A stretch of DNA of 32,761 bases from Lachnospiraceae bacterium (lineage in GTDB: Bacteria > Bacillota > Clostridia > Lachnospirales > Lachnospiraceae): positions 100,145-132,905 of the forward strand of contig CAJTAL010000011.1 of assembly GCA_910574285.1 (NCBI GenBank). Direction: 5' to 3'. The notes under the pieces are model-generated. The model saw only the letters and a list, made by a program, of their open reading frames with translations, was not told the DNA's origin and did not search any database. Of this stretch, positions 24,212 to 31,784 are shown in pieces. Numbering within the stretch: the first letter of the stretch is position 1; the number at the start of each line of letters is the position of its first letter. Both the position numbers and the translations under genes were made by a program.

Positions 24212-25074
24212 GAAAATTTTCTGTCTGCAAAAAAATTTGTCAAAAACTCATAAAAATCTGTTACATTTCGGCTGTCTGTCTTATTTCTATTATAATGGAT
24301 GATGATATCCCGCTGACAGACCGGCTCCTCGATCTTCAATAATCTGACGTTTTCATTCTCAATGCTCCCCCAGGTAAATTCAGGCCAGAATCCAATCCCC
24401 ATATTTGCTGCAATCATATTCTTAACAGCGGAGGGATTATCGCTCTCGAAGATGATCTTCGGCGTAAACCCCGCATGCTGGCAGAATCTGTCGCAGATAT
24501 AGCGAAATTCCCTTGAACCCAGCAGGCTGATGAACCCTTCTTCCGACGTCTCTTCCAGACGGACCGACGTCCTCCCCTGATATCTTTGATTCCTCGGTAC
24601 CGCCAGATATATCTCCTCCGCACAGGCAAAACTATTCTCCTCCGTCCCCTGATAAAAGAGCTTCGTTGTGACGGCAATATCATAGAGTTCACTCTCCGAA
24701 TTCTGCTGAAGCTGGAAATTAATATCCTCATGCCCCTTCTTATATTCGATAATCGCCTCCATCACAAGGCTTGACGCCGCCAGCACATTCATGTGGATCG
24801 TCTCCCCCTCCAGTGCGACCATCATCTTAAGCTGCTCCGGAACCGCATCCAACTGCTCCATCAAAGGTTCCAGCTTCTTCTGCAGATATCTTCCGTATTC
24901 CGTCAATACAATATTGCGCCCCTTTGCCGTAAACAGCGGCACGCCAAGATCCTTCTCAAGCCGTCTGATCGCCTGCGTCAGAGCCGGCTGCGTAATATGC
25001 AGATTCTTCGCGCTGTTCGTCATATGCTTCGTCCTCGCCGTCTCCAGAAAATACCGGATCTGCATTAATTCCAT
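24208..25074 (-). CDS. LysR family transcriptional regulator
   Basis: A 288-residue regulator. The N-terminal winged helix-turn-helix reads MQIRYFLETARTKHMTNSAKNLHITQPALTQAIRRLE in pieces, with LGVPLFTAKGRNIVLTEYG at its end; the C-terminal co-inducer domain covers about 90-285. It is divergent from the PQ-loop/SGNH-like gene with 241 bp between, the classic arrangement for a LysR target, and it is also upstream of the thrE-like gene on the same strand. Either could be regulated. GAGG lies about ten bases before ATG 25074. The co-inducer is unknown. Confidence 0.93.
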   Translation of the reverse strand: MELMQIRYFLETARTKHMTNSAKNLHITQPALTQAIRRLEKDLGVPLFTAKGRNIVLTEYGRYLQKKLEPLMEQLDAVPEQLKMMVALEGETIHMNVLAASSLVMEAIIEYKKGHEDINFQLQQNSESELYDIAVTTKLFYQGTEENSFACAEEIYLAVPRNQRYQGRTSVRLEETSEEGFISLLGSREFRYICDRFCQHAGFTPKIIFESDNPSAVKNMIAANMGIGFWPEFTWGSIENENVRLLKIEEPVCQRDIIIHYNRNKTDSRNVTDFYEFLTNFFADRKFS

Positions 25075-25104
25075 CTCATCCCCACCTCTTCTTAAAAAAG
25101 ATTG

Positions 25105-25132
25105 TGCCTCGGCATATTCTCTCGCCGAGAGC
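25105..25132. other. Short hairpin in the lysR leader
   Basis: CTCGGC (25108-25113) pairs with GCCGAG (25124-25129), extended by TGC/GCA with one bulged base. On the minus strand it lies about 35 nt before the lysR ATG, and six T follow eight bases after the stem. It could be a weak attenuator. The rest of the 25075-25315 gap is very AT-rich, with no further feature assignable. Confidence 0.3.
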
Positions 25133-25315
25133 AGTCGTCTTGCGGCATACTTTCATTACTGCTTATTTGCCGGTTATCTGCTTTTCTTGCCGCTCAATTC
25201 ATAATATAAACATTATAGATTTTATAAATATTATATATTAGACATAATCATATATCAATGCTAAACTAAACGTGTAAACAAAAACACAGGAATATAAGAA
25301 AGTGAGGGAAACCAA

Positions 25316-26296
25316 ATGGCTGAACTTCTTGAGTCCACCATGCTGATCTGCTTTGGATTATCCTGGCCAATGAACCTTGCAAAAAACATCAAAGCAAGAT
25401 CAGCCAAAAACATGAGCCTCCAGTTCATCCTTCTCATTATAATAGGATATATTGCTGGAATCTCTGCAAAACTCTACAATCACAGATTCAATTATGTATT
25501 ACTGGTATACCTGTTAAATCTTGTCGTCGTATCCGCGAATGTCGTCGTCTATTTTATCAACCGCAGATACGACCGGCAGATGAAAGCGGCAAACATCGAA
25601 TTAAGCAAACAAATATCCGGCCGGACGGCGGATATTCAACCATCGTTCCACAAACAAGGAGATGACGAAATGGAAACATATCGAGAACTTAACAGCATCA
25701 CAGAAGCAGGCGGCGTTGTACTCTTCGGCTCCAACACCTTTGCTTCTCTTCCGGTAGGAGAACTGACACAGGCATTCCGCATCACAGAACCCGTCTATAA
25801 CAGAAGTATCCGGGACGTGCGCATAGATCAGATTGAGAATTATCTCAAAGTATGTCTGTACGACCTGAATCCCCGAAAGATTTTCGTAAACATGGGCGAC
25901 GTAGACGTACATGACGAAAATGTAGATATAGACAACTTTATTTCCAAATACGAATGGCTTCTCTACATGATCCACACAAAGACGCAGGCTTCCATCTATA
26001 TCGTGCCCATCGTCTCTGACAGCCCGGCCGCTTTCAAGATTAACCAGCGCCTGAAAGCACTGGCGTCCCAGACCGGCTGCAAATATATCGACGTCTCCGG
26101 CGTATCAGAAGCAAAACGTCCGACTCTCAGGCTGTTCGAGATGCTGAAAGTGCATATGCGCAACCACCCTATCAATTTCGCCGACGCAATGGAAGTCGGC
26201 ACCTTAAGCAACCGCGAACGGCAGGATGTTCCGGGCGGCGGACAATTCTCATCCGCGTCAAGACTGAAAAAAGAAGCCGCTTACGCAAAACATTAA
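25316..26296 (+). CDS. PQ-loop (SemiSWEET-like) membrane domain fused to a degenerate SGNH/GDSL domain
   Basis: A 326-residue protein with two parts. Residues 1-82 hold three hydrophobic helices with the PQ-loop-like motif FGLSWPMNLAKNIKARSAKN, as in SemiSWEET/PQ-loop proteins. After a charged linker (83-130), residues 131-290 follow the SGNH hydrolase order: VVLFGSNTFASLPVGEL, VYNRSIRD, KIFVNMGDVDVHD and a distal HMRNHP. The residues expected at the catalytic Ser (Asn140), oxyanion Gly (Ser164) and oxyanion Asn (Val196) are changed, and no DxxH is seen. So it is probably not an active esterase. GAGGG lies seven bases before ATG 25316. Divergent from lysR; terminator follows. Function unknown; a transport or sensing role is inference only. 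Confidence 0.75.
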   Translation: MAELLESTMLICFGLSWPMNLAKNIKARSAKNMSLQFILLIIIGYIAGISAKLYNHRFNYVLLVYLLNLVVVSANVVVYFINRRYDRQMKAANIELSKQISGRTADIQPSFHKQGDDEMETYRELNSITEAGGVVLFGSNTFASLPVGELTQAFRITEPVYNRSIRDVRIDQIENYLKVCLYDLNPRKIFVNMGDVDVHDENVDIDNFISKYEWLLYMIHTKTQASIYIVPIVSDSPAAFKINQRLKALASQTGCKYIDVSGVSEAKRPTLRLFEMLKVHMRNHPINFADAMEVGTLSNRERQDVPGGGQFSSASRLKKEAAYAKH

Positions 26297-26316
26297 GATA
26301 GATCCGTCCATCATAT

Positions 26317-26350
26317 AAAGAGGCTGCTGCTGCAGCCTCTTTTGTTCTTT
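26317..26350. terminator. Bidirectional terminator between the PQ-loop gene and the formate/nitrite transporter gene
   Basis: An 11-bp perfect stem, AAAGAGGCTGC with its complement (26317-26327, 26332-26342), and a TGCT loop sit between two converging genes. Plus-strand tail TGTTCTTT. Its A/T-rich stem ends suit both directions. Confidence 0.8.
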
Positions 26351-27170
26351 ATGTATCTTTCCGAAGATAGACAAACCAATATACACACCCGACGCAGACC
26401 GCGCCGCCGATGATATTCCCGATCGTTACCGGAAACAGATTCGTCCCCAGGAAACTGCCCCAGGAAACCGCCGCCAGATCTACCCCCGCTTCCGCGGCCG
26501 CTTTTGCATATGCAGGAATCCCTTTCGCAAAGATTCCGGCACTTATATAATACATATTCGCCACACTGTGCTCAAAACCGCAAAGTACGAACATCATAAT
26601 CGGGAAAAAGAGTCCCATAATCTTCCCTGCCACATCCTTCGCCGCAAATGAAATCCATACCGCGATACATACCAGGAAATTACACAGAATCCCCCTGATC
26701 AGCGCGTCGCCGAAGGTCAGAGTGCATTTCCCCGCAGCCGCAGAGATCACGGATACTGCCATCTGATTTCCAAACAATCCCGCCTGATGCGAATATACAA
26801 TCCCTGCCGCTGTCAGAAGTCCTCCGGCAAAATTCCCCATATACACGACTGCCCAGTTCTTCAGCATCCCCGCCGGGCTGATCTCTTTCTCCAGAAGAGG
26901 GATGACCAACAGCGTATTCCCGGTAAATAACTCGCTGCCTGCCAGCAGAACCATCGTCAGGCCGCCGGGAAATATACACGCGCCCAAAAACTTCCCTACC
27001 GACGCCTGCGTAACAGACACGGCCGCCGTTGTCGCCCCGACGCCTCCGATCCCGATGAACATACCCGCCAGAACCGCCAGAAGAAACATCTTACTGATCG
27101 GCATACACACTTTCGCTTTCCCTGCCGCAATATAATTCTTAGCCACCTCGGCCGGTGTAAATAGATTCAC
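26349..27170 (-). CDS. Formate/nitrite transporter family protein
   Basis: A 273-residue channel-like protein of the FNT family (FocA/NirC), expected as a homopentamer in the inner membrane carrying formate, nitrite or a similar small anion. Seen are the N-terminal NLFTPAEVAKNYIAAGKAK, GSELFTGNTLL, GILCNFLVCIAVW and the hallmark GFEHSVANMY with the pore His. The frame reaches a TTG at 27203, but GTG 27170 has GAGGGGG nine bases upstream and matches the family start. No nitrite-reductase or pyruvate formate-lyase gene is adjacent, so formate is favoured only because this looks like a fermentative anaerobe (inference). Confidence 0.92.
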   Translation of the reverse strand: MNLFTPAEVAKNYIAAGKAKVCMPISKMFLLAVLAGMFIGIGGVGATTAAVSVTQASVGKFLGACIFPGGLTMVLLAGSELFTGNTLLVIPLLEKEISPAGMLKNWAVVYMGNFAGGLLTAAGIVYSHQAGLFGNQMAVSVISAAAGKCTLTFGDALIRGILCNFLVCIAVWISFAAKDVAGKIMGLFFPIMMFVLCGFEHSVANMYYISAGIFAKGIPAYAKAAAEAGVDLAAVSWGSFLGTNLFPVTIGNIIGGAVCVGCVYWFVYLRKDT

Positions 27171-27234
27171 TTCAACATTCCCCCTCTTTCTCTTATGCTG
27201 CAACTCTCTCTGACATCGAAACTTCTATACGATT

Positions 27235-27263
27235 ATCATAATGCCTGTCCGGAAAAAAAGCAA
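27235..27263 (-). promoter_or_regulatory. Promoter of the formate/nitrite transporter gene
   Basis: The minus strand has TTGCTT (27258-27263), a 17-bp spacer and TATGAT (27235-27240), about 65 nt before GTG 27170. Confidence 0.6.
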
Positions 27264-27280
27264 GAATACATCTGCTGTAG

Positions 27281-27309
27281 TTGACAAATCTCCTGCTTTA
27301 TGATACGTT
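27281..27309 (+). promoter_or_regulatory. Candidate promoter of the EAL-PAS gene
   Basis: TTGACA (27281-27286) is a perfect -35; after 17 bp comes TACGTT (27304-27309), a weak -10 helped by a TG at 27301-27302. Confidence 0.45.
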
Positions 27310-27356
27310 TGAATCGATGGATAATCCATGTAATTTTGTGATACGGAGGAATCTTT

Positions 27357-30332
27357 ATGGAAATTAACAATGCCGTGTATATCCCTGATCGGCATCAGGA
27401 AAGTCTGACTGAAGGACCTGTGCCAGGAATCTGTAATTTTAGAAATTTTATGGACGAGTTCCGACAGTTCATTCCACAGACTACCTCCGATACTTACTGT
27501 ATAGCCGTCATCAACATTCTGCATTTCCGGCTGTTTAACAAGCTCAACGGACGCGGCGCGGGCGAGGAACTTTTAGATCATATTGCAGACTGTCTGCTTT
27601 TGCTGAAAAAACAACATGACAGTATTATCGGATATTTTGAAGGGAACACCTTTTGTGCAGTTCTTCCCTGGCAAATGGAATTAATTCAAAAACTGCGCAG
27701 CGATATCTCATCCCGCATTCCTACTCTCAGCAGCGCCGTCGGTGTAATTCCTGTCTTGGGCATATGCCCTGTCGACGACAACTCCCTTATCCCAGAAACA
27801 TTCTATGACCGGGCAACTTTGGCGTTGACATACGCAACCATACGCAGACACACTGTCTGTTACGATCCCAAGATGGAAAAATATCTGGACGAAGAGATGC
27901 AACTGCTGGTAGAAGCTAATGAAGCGCTGAGTCAAGGTGAATTCACCTTCTTTGTCCAGCCTCAATGTGATATAGGAACCAACAAAATCGTCGGAGCAGA
28001 ATCTCTGGTCCGTTGGCGGCACCGCACGAAGGGATTGATTCCTCCAGGAAAATTCGTTCCGATCCTGGAACGCACCGGCGCTATCTATCTGCTGGACCAA
28101 CAAGTCTGGGAAAAGGTATGCCAGTGGCTTCGGAGCTGGATTGACCGGGGATACCGGCCTGTCCCGATCTCGATTAATATTTCCCGCATCGACATCATGT
28201 CTATGGATGTCCCTGCATACCTTACACATCTGCTTGAAAAATACGATCTGTCCGCCAAATACATCAAGGCGGAGATCACAGAGAGCGCCTATGCCGAAGA
28301 GGACAAGACCATCAACGACACCGTAAATCAACTGCGTGACGCCGGATTTCTCGTGATGATGGACGACTTCGGCAGCGGCTATTCCTCTTTGAATATGCTG
28401 AAAAGCATTCCGGTAGACGTGATAAAGATTGACATGCGTTTCCTGGAAATCGAAGAATCCGAAGAAGAAAAAGGCATCAGTATCCTGGAATCTATCGTCA
28501 ATATGGCCCGTCTGCTGGGAATGCCCATTATCGTGGAAGGGGTAGAAACACAACAGCAGGAAAATGTTCTCTGGAGCATGGGCTGCCGGTATACACAAGG
28601 ATATTATTACTATAAGCCTCTCCCCATCGACAAGTTTGAGACTCTTCTTGCCGATGAGCGGAGTCTGGATTTTTCCGGACTTCACTGCAAGCAGGTAGAA
28701 TCCTTCCATATTAGGGAATTGATGGACGGCAATCTGTTTACCGACACTATGATCAACAACATCTTAGGACCCTCTGCCATCTATGACGTCTATGACCGGC
28801 AGATAGAAATCAGCCGGGTCAACGAACAGTATTACCGGTTATCCGGTCTGAATGCGTCCAACAACAAGGAACTCGGCAAAAAGATCTGGAACTGCGTCCG
28901 CGACGACGACCGGGCAGTCTTCTTATCGCTTTTTGAGCAGGCATACGTACGACGTCCCGCCGCGTCGGAGGGCAATATCCACTATCTTCGGGTGGACGGC
29001 AAAGTATTATGGGTACAGGCCCGGGTCTTCTTCATGCGTGAAAGAGATGGTCACCGGTTCTTCTTCCTCTCTCTGTCAGATATCACTTCTCTGCGTGAAC
29101 ATAGAAAAGAACAGACCAGAGAAAACCTTCCGGTGGCTGATTTTAACGATCAGGAAAGAAGGCAACTGGAACAATACTGCGGCTCGCTGCCCTGCGGCTA
29201 CGGACTGTCCAAAGTCGTACTGAATCAGGCGGGGGATCCCGTCGACTATGATATCCTGTACATAAACCGCGAGATGGAGCAAATGTGCGGCAGCGACCTG
29301 AACCACATACGACATCTCATTATGAAATCATTCGGTGACGACAGCGAAAAACTGCTGAGAAAGGCTTATAAGGCGGCATATTGGGGAGAAACTCTGACTC
29401 ATTATGCTTACAGCTCTATCTCCAGCCACTATCTCCAGCTTACCTTGTTCCAGTATGAGTATGGTTATGCTGCCTGCCTTCTGCGGGACGTAACTTATCT
29501 GCAGCTCTACGAAGGAGCCTTTAACGGCATGGTATTGAACTACAGGGAAGTATACTTTTTGAATATTCGGGACAATTACTGCAGGATGATCTATCCCGAC
29601 GATACATTGATCACAGAGCGGGGCAACTATGAGGCTATGGTGGCCCGGCATTTTGCCAGCGGGAAGATTCTGGAATACGATAAAGAAAATGTAGCTCGAT
29701 TCCTGTCGCTGGAAAATCTGCGCGAAGCTCTTAAGACTCAGAATTCCATAGACTTCCGTTACCGCAGAAGCGCCCTTGACGTTCCGGACGAATGGTGCCT
29801 TACAACCGTAACCGTAAGCGAACGCGAAAGAGGAAAGCCGAAGACCGCTGTAATCACAATCCAGAGTATAGACAAGATCATGAAAGAAGAGACAGAACAC
29901 CGACAAGTCCGTATGGCAGAATCCCTTGCCAATATGTCTGATGCTTTCTTCATATACCGCGCCGTAAAAGAAGAACATATTCTATACGCCAACCCGGCGC
30001 TTATGGAACTTTTTGGCTGTACTTCCATGTCGGAATTTATGGAACATGTAAACTACTCTTTCCGCGGTCTGGTTCATCCGGAAGATCTGAAACGTGTAGA
30101 ATGGGAAATCCAGGATCAGATCCACGTTCCTTCCGGCAGCATGGATGATTTCGTGCAATATCGGATAGTACGCAAAGACGGAGAAATCCGCTGGGTAGAC
30201 GATTTTGGACATCTTGAAACCTCCAAATGGGGAGAAGAACAACGTCTGTTCTATGTATTTCTGAAAGACGTCACCGACACCCTCACCTCCGTACAAAAGG
30301 AAAAGCTGCTTAATTCCAACCAATTCTATTAA
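27357..30332 (+). CDS. Degenerate GGDEF - EAL - multi-PAS cyclic-di-GMP phosphodiesterase
   Basis: A 991-residue cytoplasmic signalling protein with no membrane helix. Residues 40-170 are a GGDEF fold whose signature is FEGNTF (94-99), so no cyclase activity is expected. Residues about 185-430 are an EAL domain with all key residues: E215 in ESL, N274, E306 and E309 in EITES, D336-D337 in DDFGSGYSS, K357, E394 in EGVET and QGYYYYKP (414-421); it should hydrolyse c-di-GMP. The remaining 550 residues look like several PAS folds (about 450-580, 600-710, 715-850 and 855-985, the last with HPEDLKR and RKDGEIRWVDDF). Sensors placed after the catalytic domain are the reverse of the common order. GGAGG is seven bases before the ATG. 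Confidence 0.9.
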   Translation: MEINNAVYIPDRHQESLTEGPVPGICNFRNFMDEFRQFIPQTTSDTYCIAVINILHFRLFNKLNGRGAGEELLDHIADCLLLLKKQHDSIIGYFEGNTFCAVLPWQMELIQKLRSDISSRIPTLSSAVGVIPVLGICPVDDNSLIPETFYDRATLALTYATIRRHTVCYDPKMEKYLDEEMQLLVEANEALSQGEFTFFVQPQCDIGTNKIVGAESLVRWRHRTKGLIPPGKFVPILERTGAIYLLDQQVWEKVCQWLRSWIDRGYRPVPISINISRIDIMSMDVPAYLTHLLEKYDLSAKYIKAEITESAYAEEDKTINDTVNQLRDAGFLVMMDDFGSGYSSLNMLKSIPVDVIKIDMRFLEIEESEEEKGISILESIVNMARLLGMPIIVEGVETQQQENVLWSMGCRYTQGYYYYKPLPIDKFETLLADERSLDFSGLHCKQVESFHIRELMDGNLFTDTMINNILGPSAIYDVYDRQIEISRVNEQYYRLSGLNASNNKELGKKIWNCVRDDDRAVFLSLFEQAYVRRPAASEGNIHYLRVDGKVLWVQARVFFMRERDGHRFFFLSLSDITSLREHRKEQTRENLPVADFNDQERRQLEQYCGSLPCGYGLSKVVLNQAGDPVDYDILYINREMEQMCGSDLNHIRHLIMKSFGDDSEKLLRKAYKAAYWGETLTHYAYSSISSHYLQLTLFQYEYGYAACLLRDVTYLQLYEGAFNGMVLNYREVYFLNIRDNYCRMIYPDDTLITERGNYEAMVARHFASGKILEYDKENVARFLSLENLREALKTQNSIDFRYRRSALDVPDEWCLTTVTVSERERGKPKTAVITIQSIDKIMKEETEHRQVRMAESLANMSDAFFIYRAVKEEHILYANPALMELFGCTSMSEFMEHVNYSFRGLVHPEDLKRVEWEIQDQIHVPSGSMDDFVQYRIVRKDGEIRWVDDFGHLETSKWGEEQRLFYVFLKDVTDTLTSVQKEKLLNSNQFY

Positions 30333-30346
30333 CACACAGCATAATT

Positions 30347-30390
30347 CGGGCCGGTCATGCAAGTCAGACTTGCAGCCGGCCCGGTTTTAT
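30347..30390 (+). terminator. Terminator of the EAL-PAS gene
   Basis: GGGCCGG (30348-30354) pairs with CCGGCCC (30376-30382), and an inner TGCAAGT/ACTTGCA stem extends it; TTTTATTA follows. Confidence 0.88.
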
Positions 30391-30458
30391 TACAATAATA
30401 TGTACAACACAGTTTTCTTTCACCTGATAATTTCAAGCGATTCATTCACATTCTCCCG

Positions 30459-31055
30459 CTACATATCCTCGTATGCCGTCTTCAGCATCTTAACAATATG
30501 CTCCTGCGTAAAACGGCTGCTGTCAATACACAGATCATAAGAACTCATATCCATCCATTTCTCATCTGTAAAGTATTCGTAATAACTGCGCCGTTCCTTA
30601 TCCATCTTCTTTACAAATGCTCTTGCGTCTCTCTCCAGAATCTCCATACGCTCGGTAACGACTTTTACCCTGTATTCAAAAGGAGCCTGGATGAATACTT
30701 TCAAACATCTCTCCTGCAGAATCTGTCCGGCGCAGCGGCCGATAATAACACAGTCTTCCTGGCTGGCGATCGACTCTATGATCTCGCTTTCTGTGTGAAA
30801 AAGCACGTCGTTCATCGGATAGAGACGGTACTGCGGAGCCATCTGAGCCGGCTCCTCCAGAGGGTAACGCCACTTGCTGGCGCGCTTCTCATCGACTTTT
30901 AATAATTCTTCATAGGGCAAACCTGCCTTCTCGCTGGCAATCCGGATCAATTCCCTGTCGTAACAGTGGATCCCCAATTCCTCCGACAACGCTTTTCCTA
31001 TCTTTCTTCCGTTACTACCATACATACGGTTTATCGTAATAATCCGTTTTGACAT
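30459..31055 (-). CDS. Cytidylate kinase-like family protein
   Basis: A 198-residue stand-alone P-loop protein of the Cmk-like family (Pfam Cytidylate_kin2 type). The N-terminus KRIITINRMYGSNGRKIGKALSEELG carries a loose GSxGRxIG loop, followed by CYDRELI, VIIGRCAGQIL and the Arg-rich lid MEILERDARAFVKKMDKERR. Canonical cytidylate kinase is essential and usually sits near rpsA; this one does not, and such paralogues have no settled substrate. AAAGGAG lies nine bases before ATG 31055. Confidence 0.88.
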   Translation of the reverse strand: MSKRIITINRMYGSNGRKIGKALSEELGIHCYDRELIRIASEKAGLPYEELLKVDEKRASKWRYPLEEPAQMAPQYRLYPMNDVLFHTESEIIESIASQEDCVIIGRCAGQILQERCLKVFIQAPFEYRVKVVTERMEILERDARAFVKKMDKERRSYYEYFTDEKWMDMSSYDLCIDSSRFTQEHIVKMLKTAYEDM

Positions 31056-31094
31056 ATCAATCGGCTCCTTTCTGACATATGTTTTCTTAAGATT

Positions 31095-31123
31095 ATTATA
31101 ACAGAATATTCTGAATATTTCTA
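31095..31123 (-). promoter_or_regulatory. Promoter with 12-bp palindrome upstream of the Cmk-like gene
   Basis: The minus strand has TATAAT (31095-31100) and, 17 bp away, TAGAAA (31118-31123). The spacer contains the perfect palindrome CAGAATATTCTG (31102-31113), a possible operator. Confidence 0.5.
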
Positions 31124-31134
31124 CATTCTGCTTT

Positions 31135-31250
31135 AAATCTACAATAAATACTTTAAATCGCTTTTATCTATTGCAATAACCAAGAATTTATAAAATCCAC
31201 ATTAAATACTTTAAATCGCTTTTATCTATTGCAATAACTAAGAATTTATA
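31135..31250. repeat. 58-bp tandem duplication
   Basis: Copies 31135-31192 and 31193-31250 differ at three of 58 positions; the last 48 bp differ at one. Each carries TTTAAATCGC and the palindrome ATTGCAAT. No coding potential. Confidence 0.95.
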
Positions 31251-31257
31251 TTACACT
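31229..31257 (+). promoter_or_regulatory. Weak candidate promoter inside the second 58-bp copy
   Basis: TTGCAA (31229-31234), a 17-bp spacer and TACACT (31252-31257), reading toward the small gene at 31371. In copy 1 the -10 position reads AATCCA, so only copy 2 would be active. Confidence 0.3.
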
Positions 31258-31282
31258 ACAGAAAATCGGTTTTTTCGAACAT

Positions 31283-31321
31283 CATGCCTTATCAGACAAA
31301 ATTTTCGTTCGATAAGACATG
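31283..31321. repeat. Inverted repeat upstream of the small unknown gene
   Basis: CATGCCTTATC (31283-31293) and GATAAGACATG (31311-31321) pair with one mismatch and a 17-nt loop. No U tract follows, so it is more likely an operator or leader hairpin than a terminator. Confidence 0.6.
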
Positions 31322-31370
31322 AATTTTGGTATGCCCTGAAAAAAAATCATCATTCAAGAGAGGAGTTAAC

Positions 31371-31697
31371 ATGGATCAAAAAGAAATGACGACACAGATA
31401 GGGAAATTGCTTTCAGACAACCCTGCAAAATTTATAAAAATCAGAGATACCTTCGACGAGATGTTCGAGGGCCGCACTCTCAACGGAGCCCAGTCTCTCA
31501 GCGACCTTGAATACGAAAGGCTCCGGGAAAGATTCCGGGATATCGACGTCCCGCTTATCTGGTGCACCAGCAAGGAAGTCGTCTGCCAGCTATATAAGGC
31601 GGTAAACCAACGCCGTATGAGGGACGATGGGAATTATTCGGTAAGAACATCCAAGAAAACTAAGAAAAAAGGACTGTTTGGGGGATTCTTCAGTTAA
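31371..31697 (+). CDS. Small protein of unknown function with basic, hydrophobic tail
   Basis: I do not recognise this 108-residue protein. ATG 31371 follows GAGGAG by five bases; an upstream in-frame start at 31326 lacks a ribosome site. The first 85 residues are predicted mainly helical and charged, with two Cys (WCTSKEVVC). The C-terminus is strongly basic then hydrophobic (KKTKKKGLFGGFFS), which may associate with membranes. It has no signal peptide. Its 300-bp upstream region holds a tandem duplication and an inverted repeat, unusual for so small a gene. Confidence 0.6.
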   Translation: MDQKEMTTQIGKLLSDNPAKFIKIRDTFDEMFEGRTLNGAQSLSDLEYERLRERFRDIDVPLIWCTSKEVVCQLYKAVNQRRMRDDGNYSVRTSKKTKKKGLFGGFFS

Positions 31698-31722
31698 ACT
31701 GCTTTTCGTAAAATTAACATTA

Positions 31723-31764
31723 AGACTGCTGCAAGGGGTATCTGACTTTGCAGCAGTCTCATTC
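31723..31764. terminator. Terminator between the small gene and the truncated oppF
   Basis: The stem AGACTGCTGCAA with its complement (31723-31734, 31748-31759) has a 13-nt loop. T content after either side is modest (CATTCATTTT on plus). It lies between two converging genes. Confidence 0.6.
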
Positions 31765-31784
31765 ATTTTACTCACTCGTTTTTT

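Noticed and set aside
27708-28709. Minus-strand frame of 333 codons
   Set aside because: Antisense of the EAL domain; the plus strand carries all catalytic motifs.
31262-31325. LexA/SOS box near CGAAC and GTTCG
   Set aside because: The two half-sites are about 30 bp apart, not the four-base spacing of a Gram-positive LexA site.
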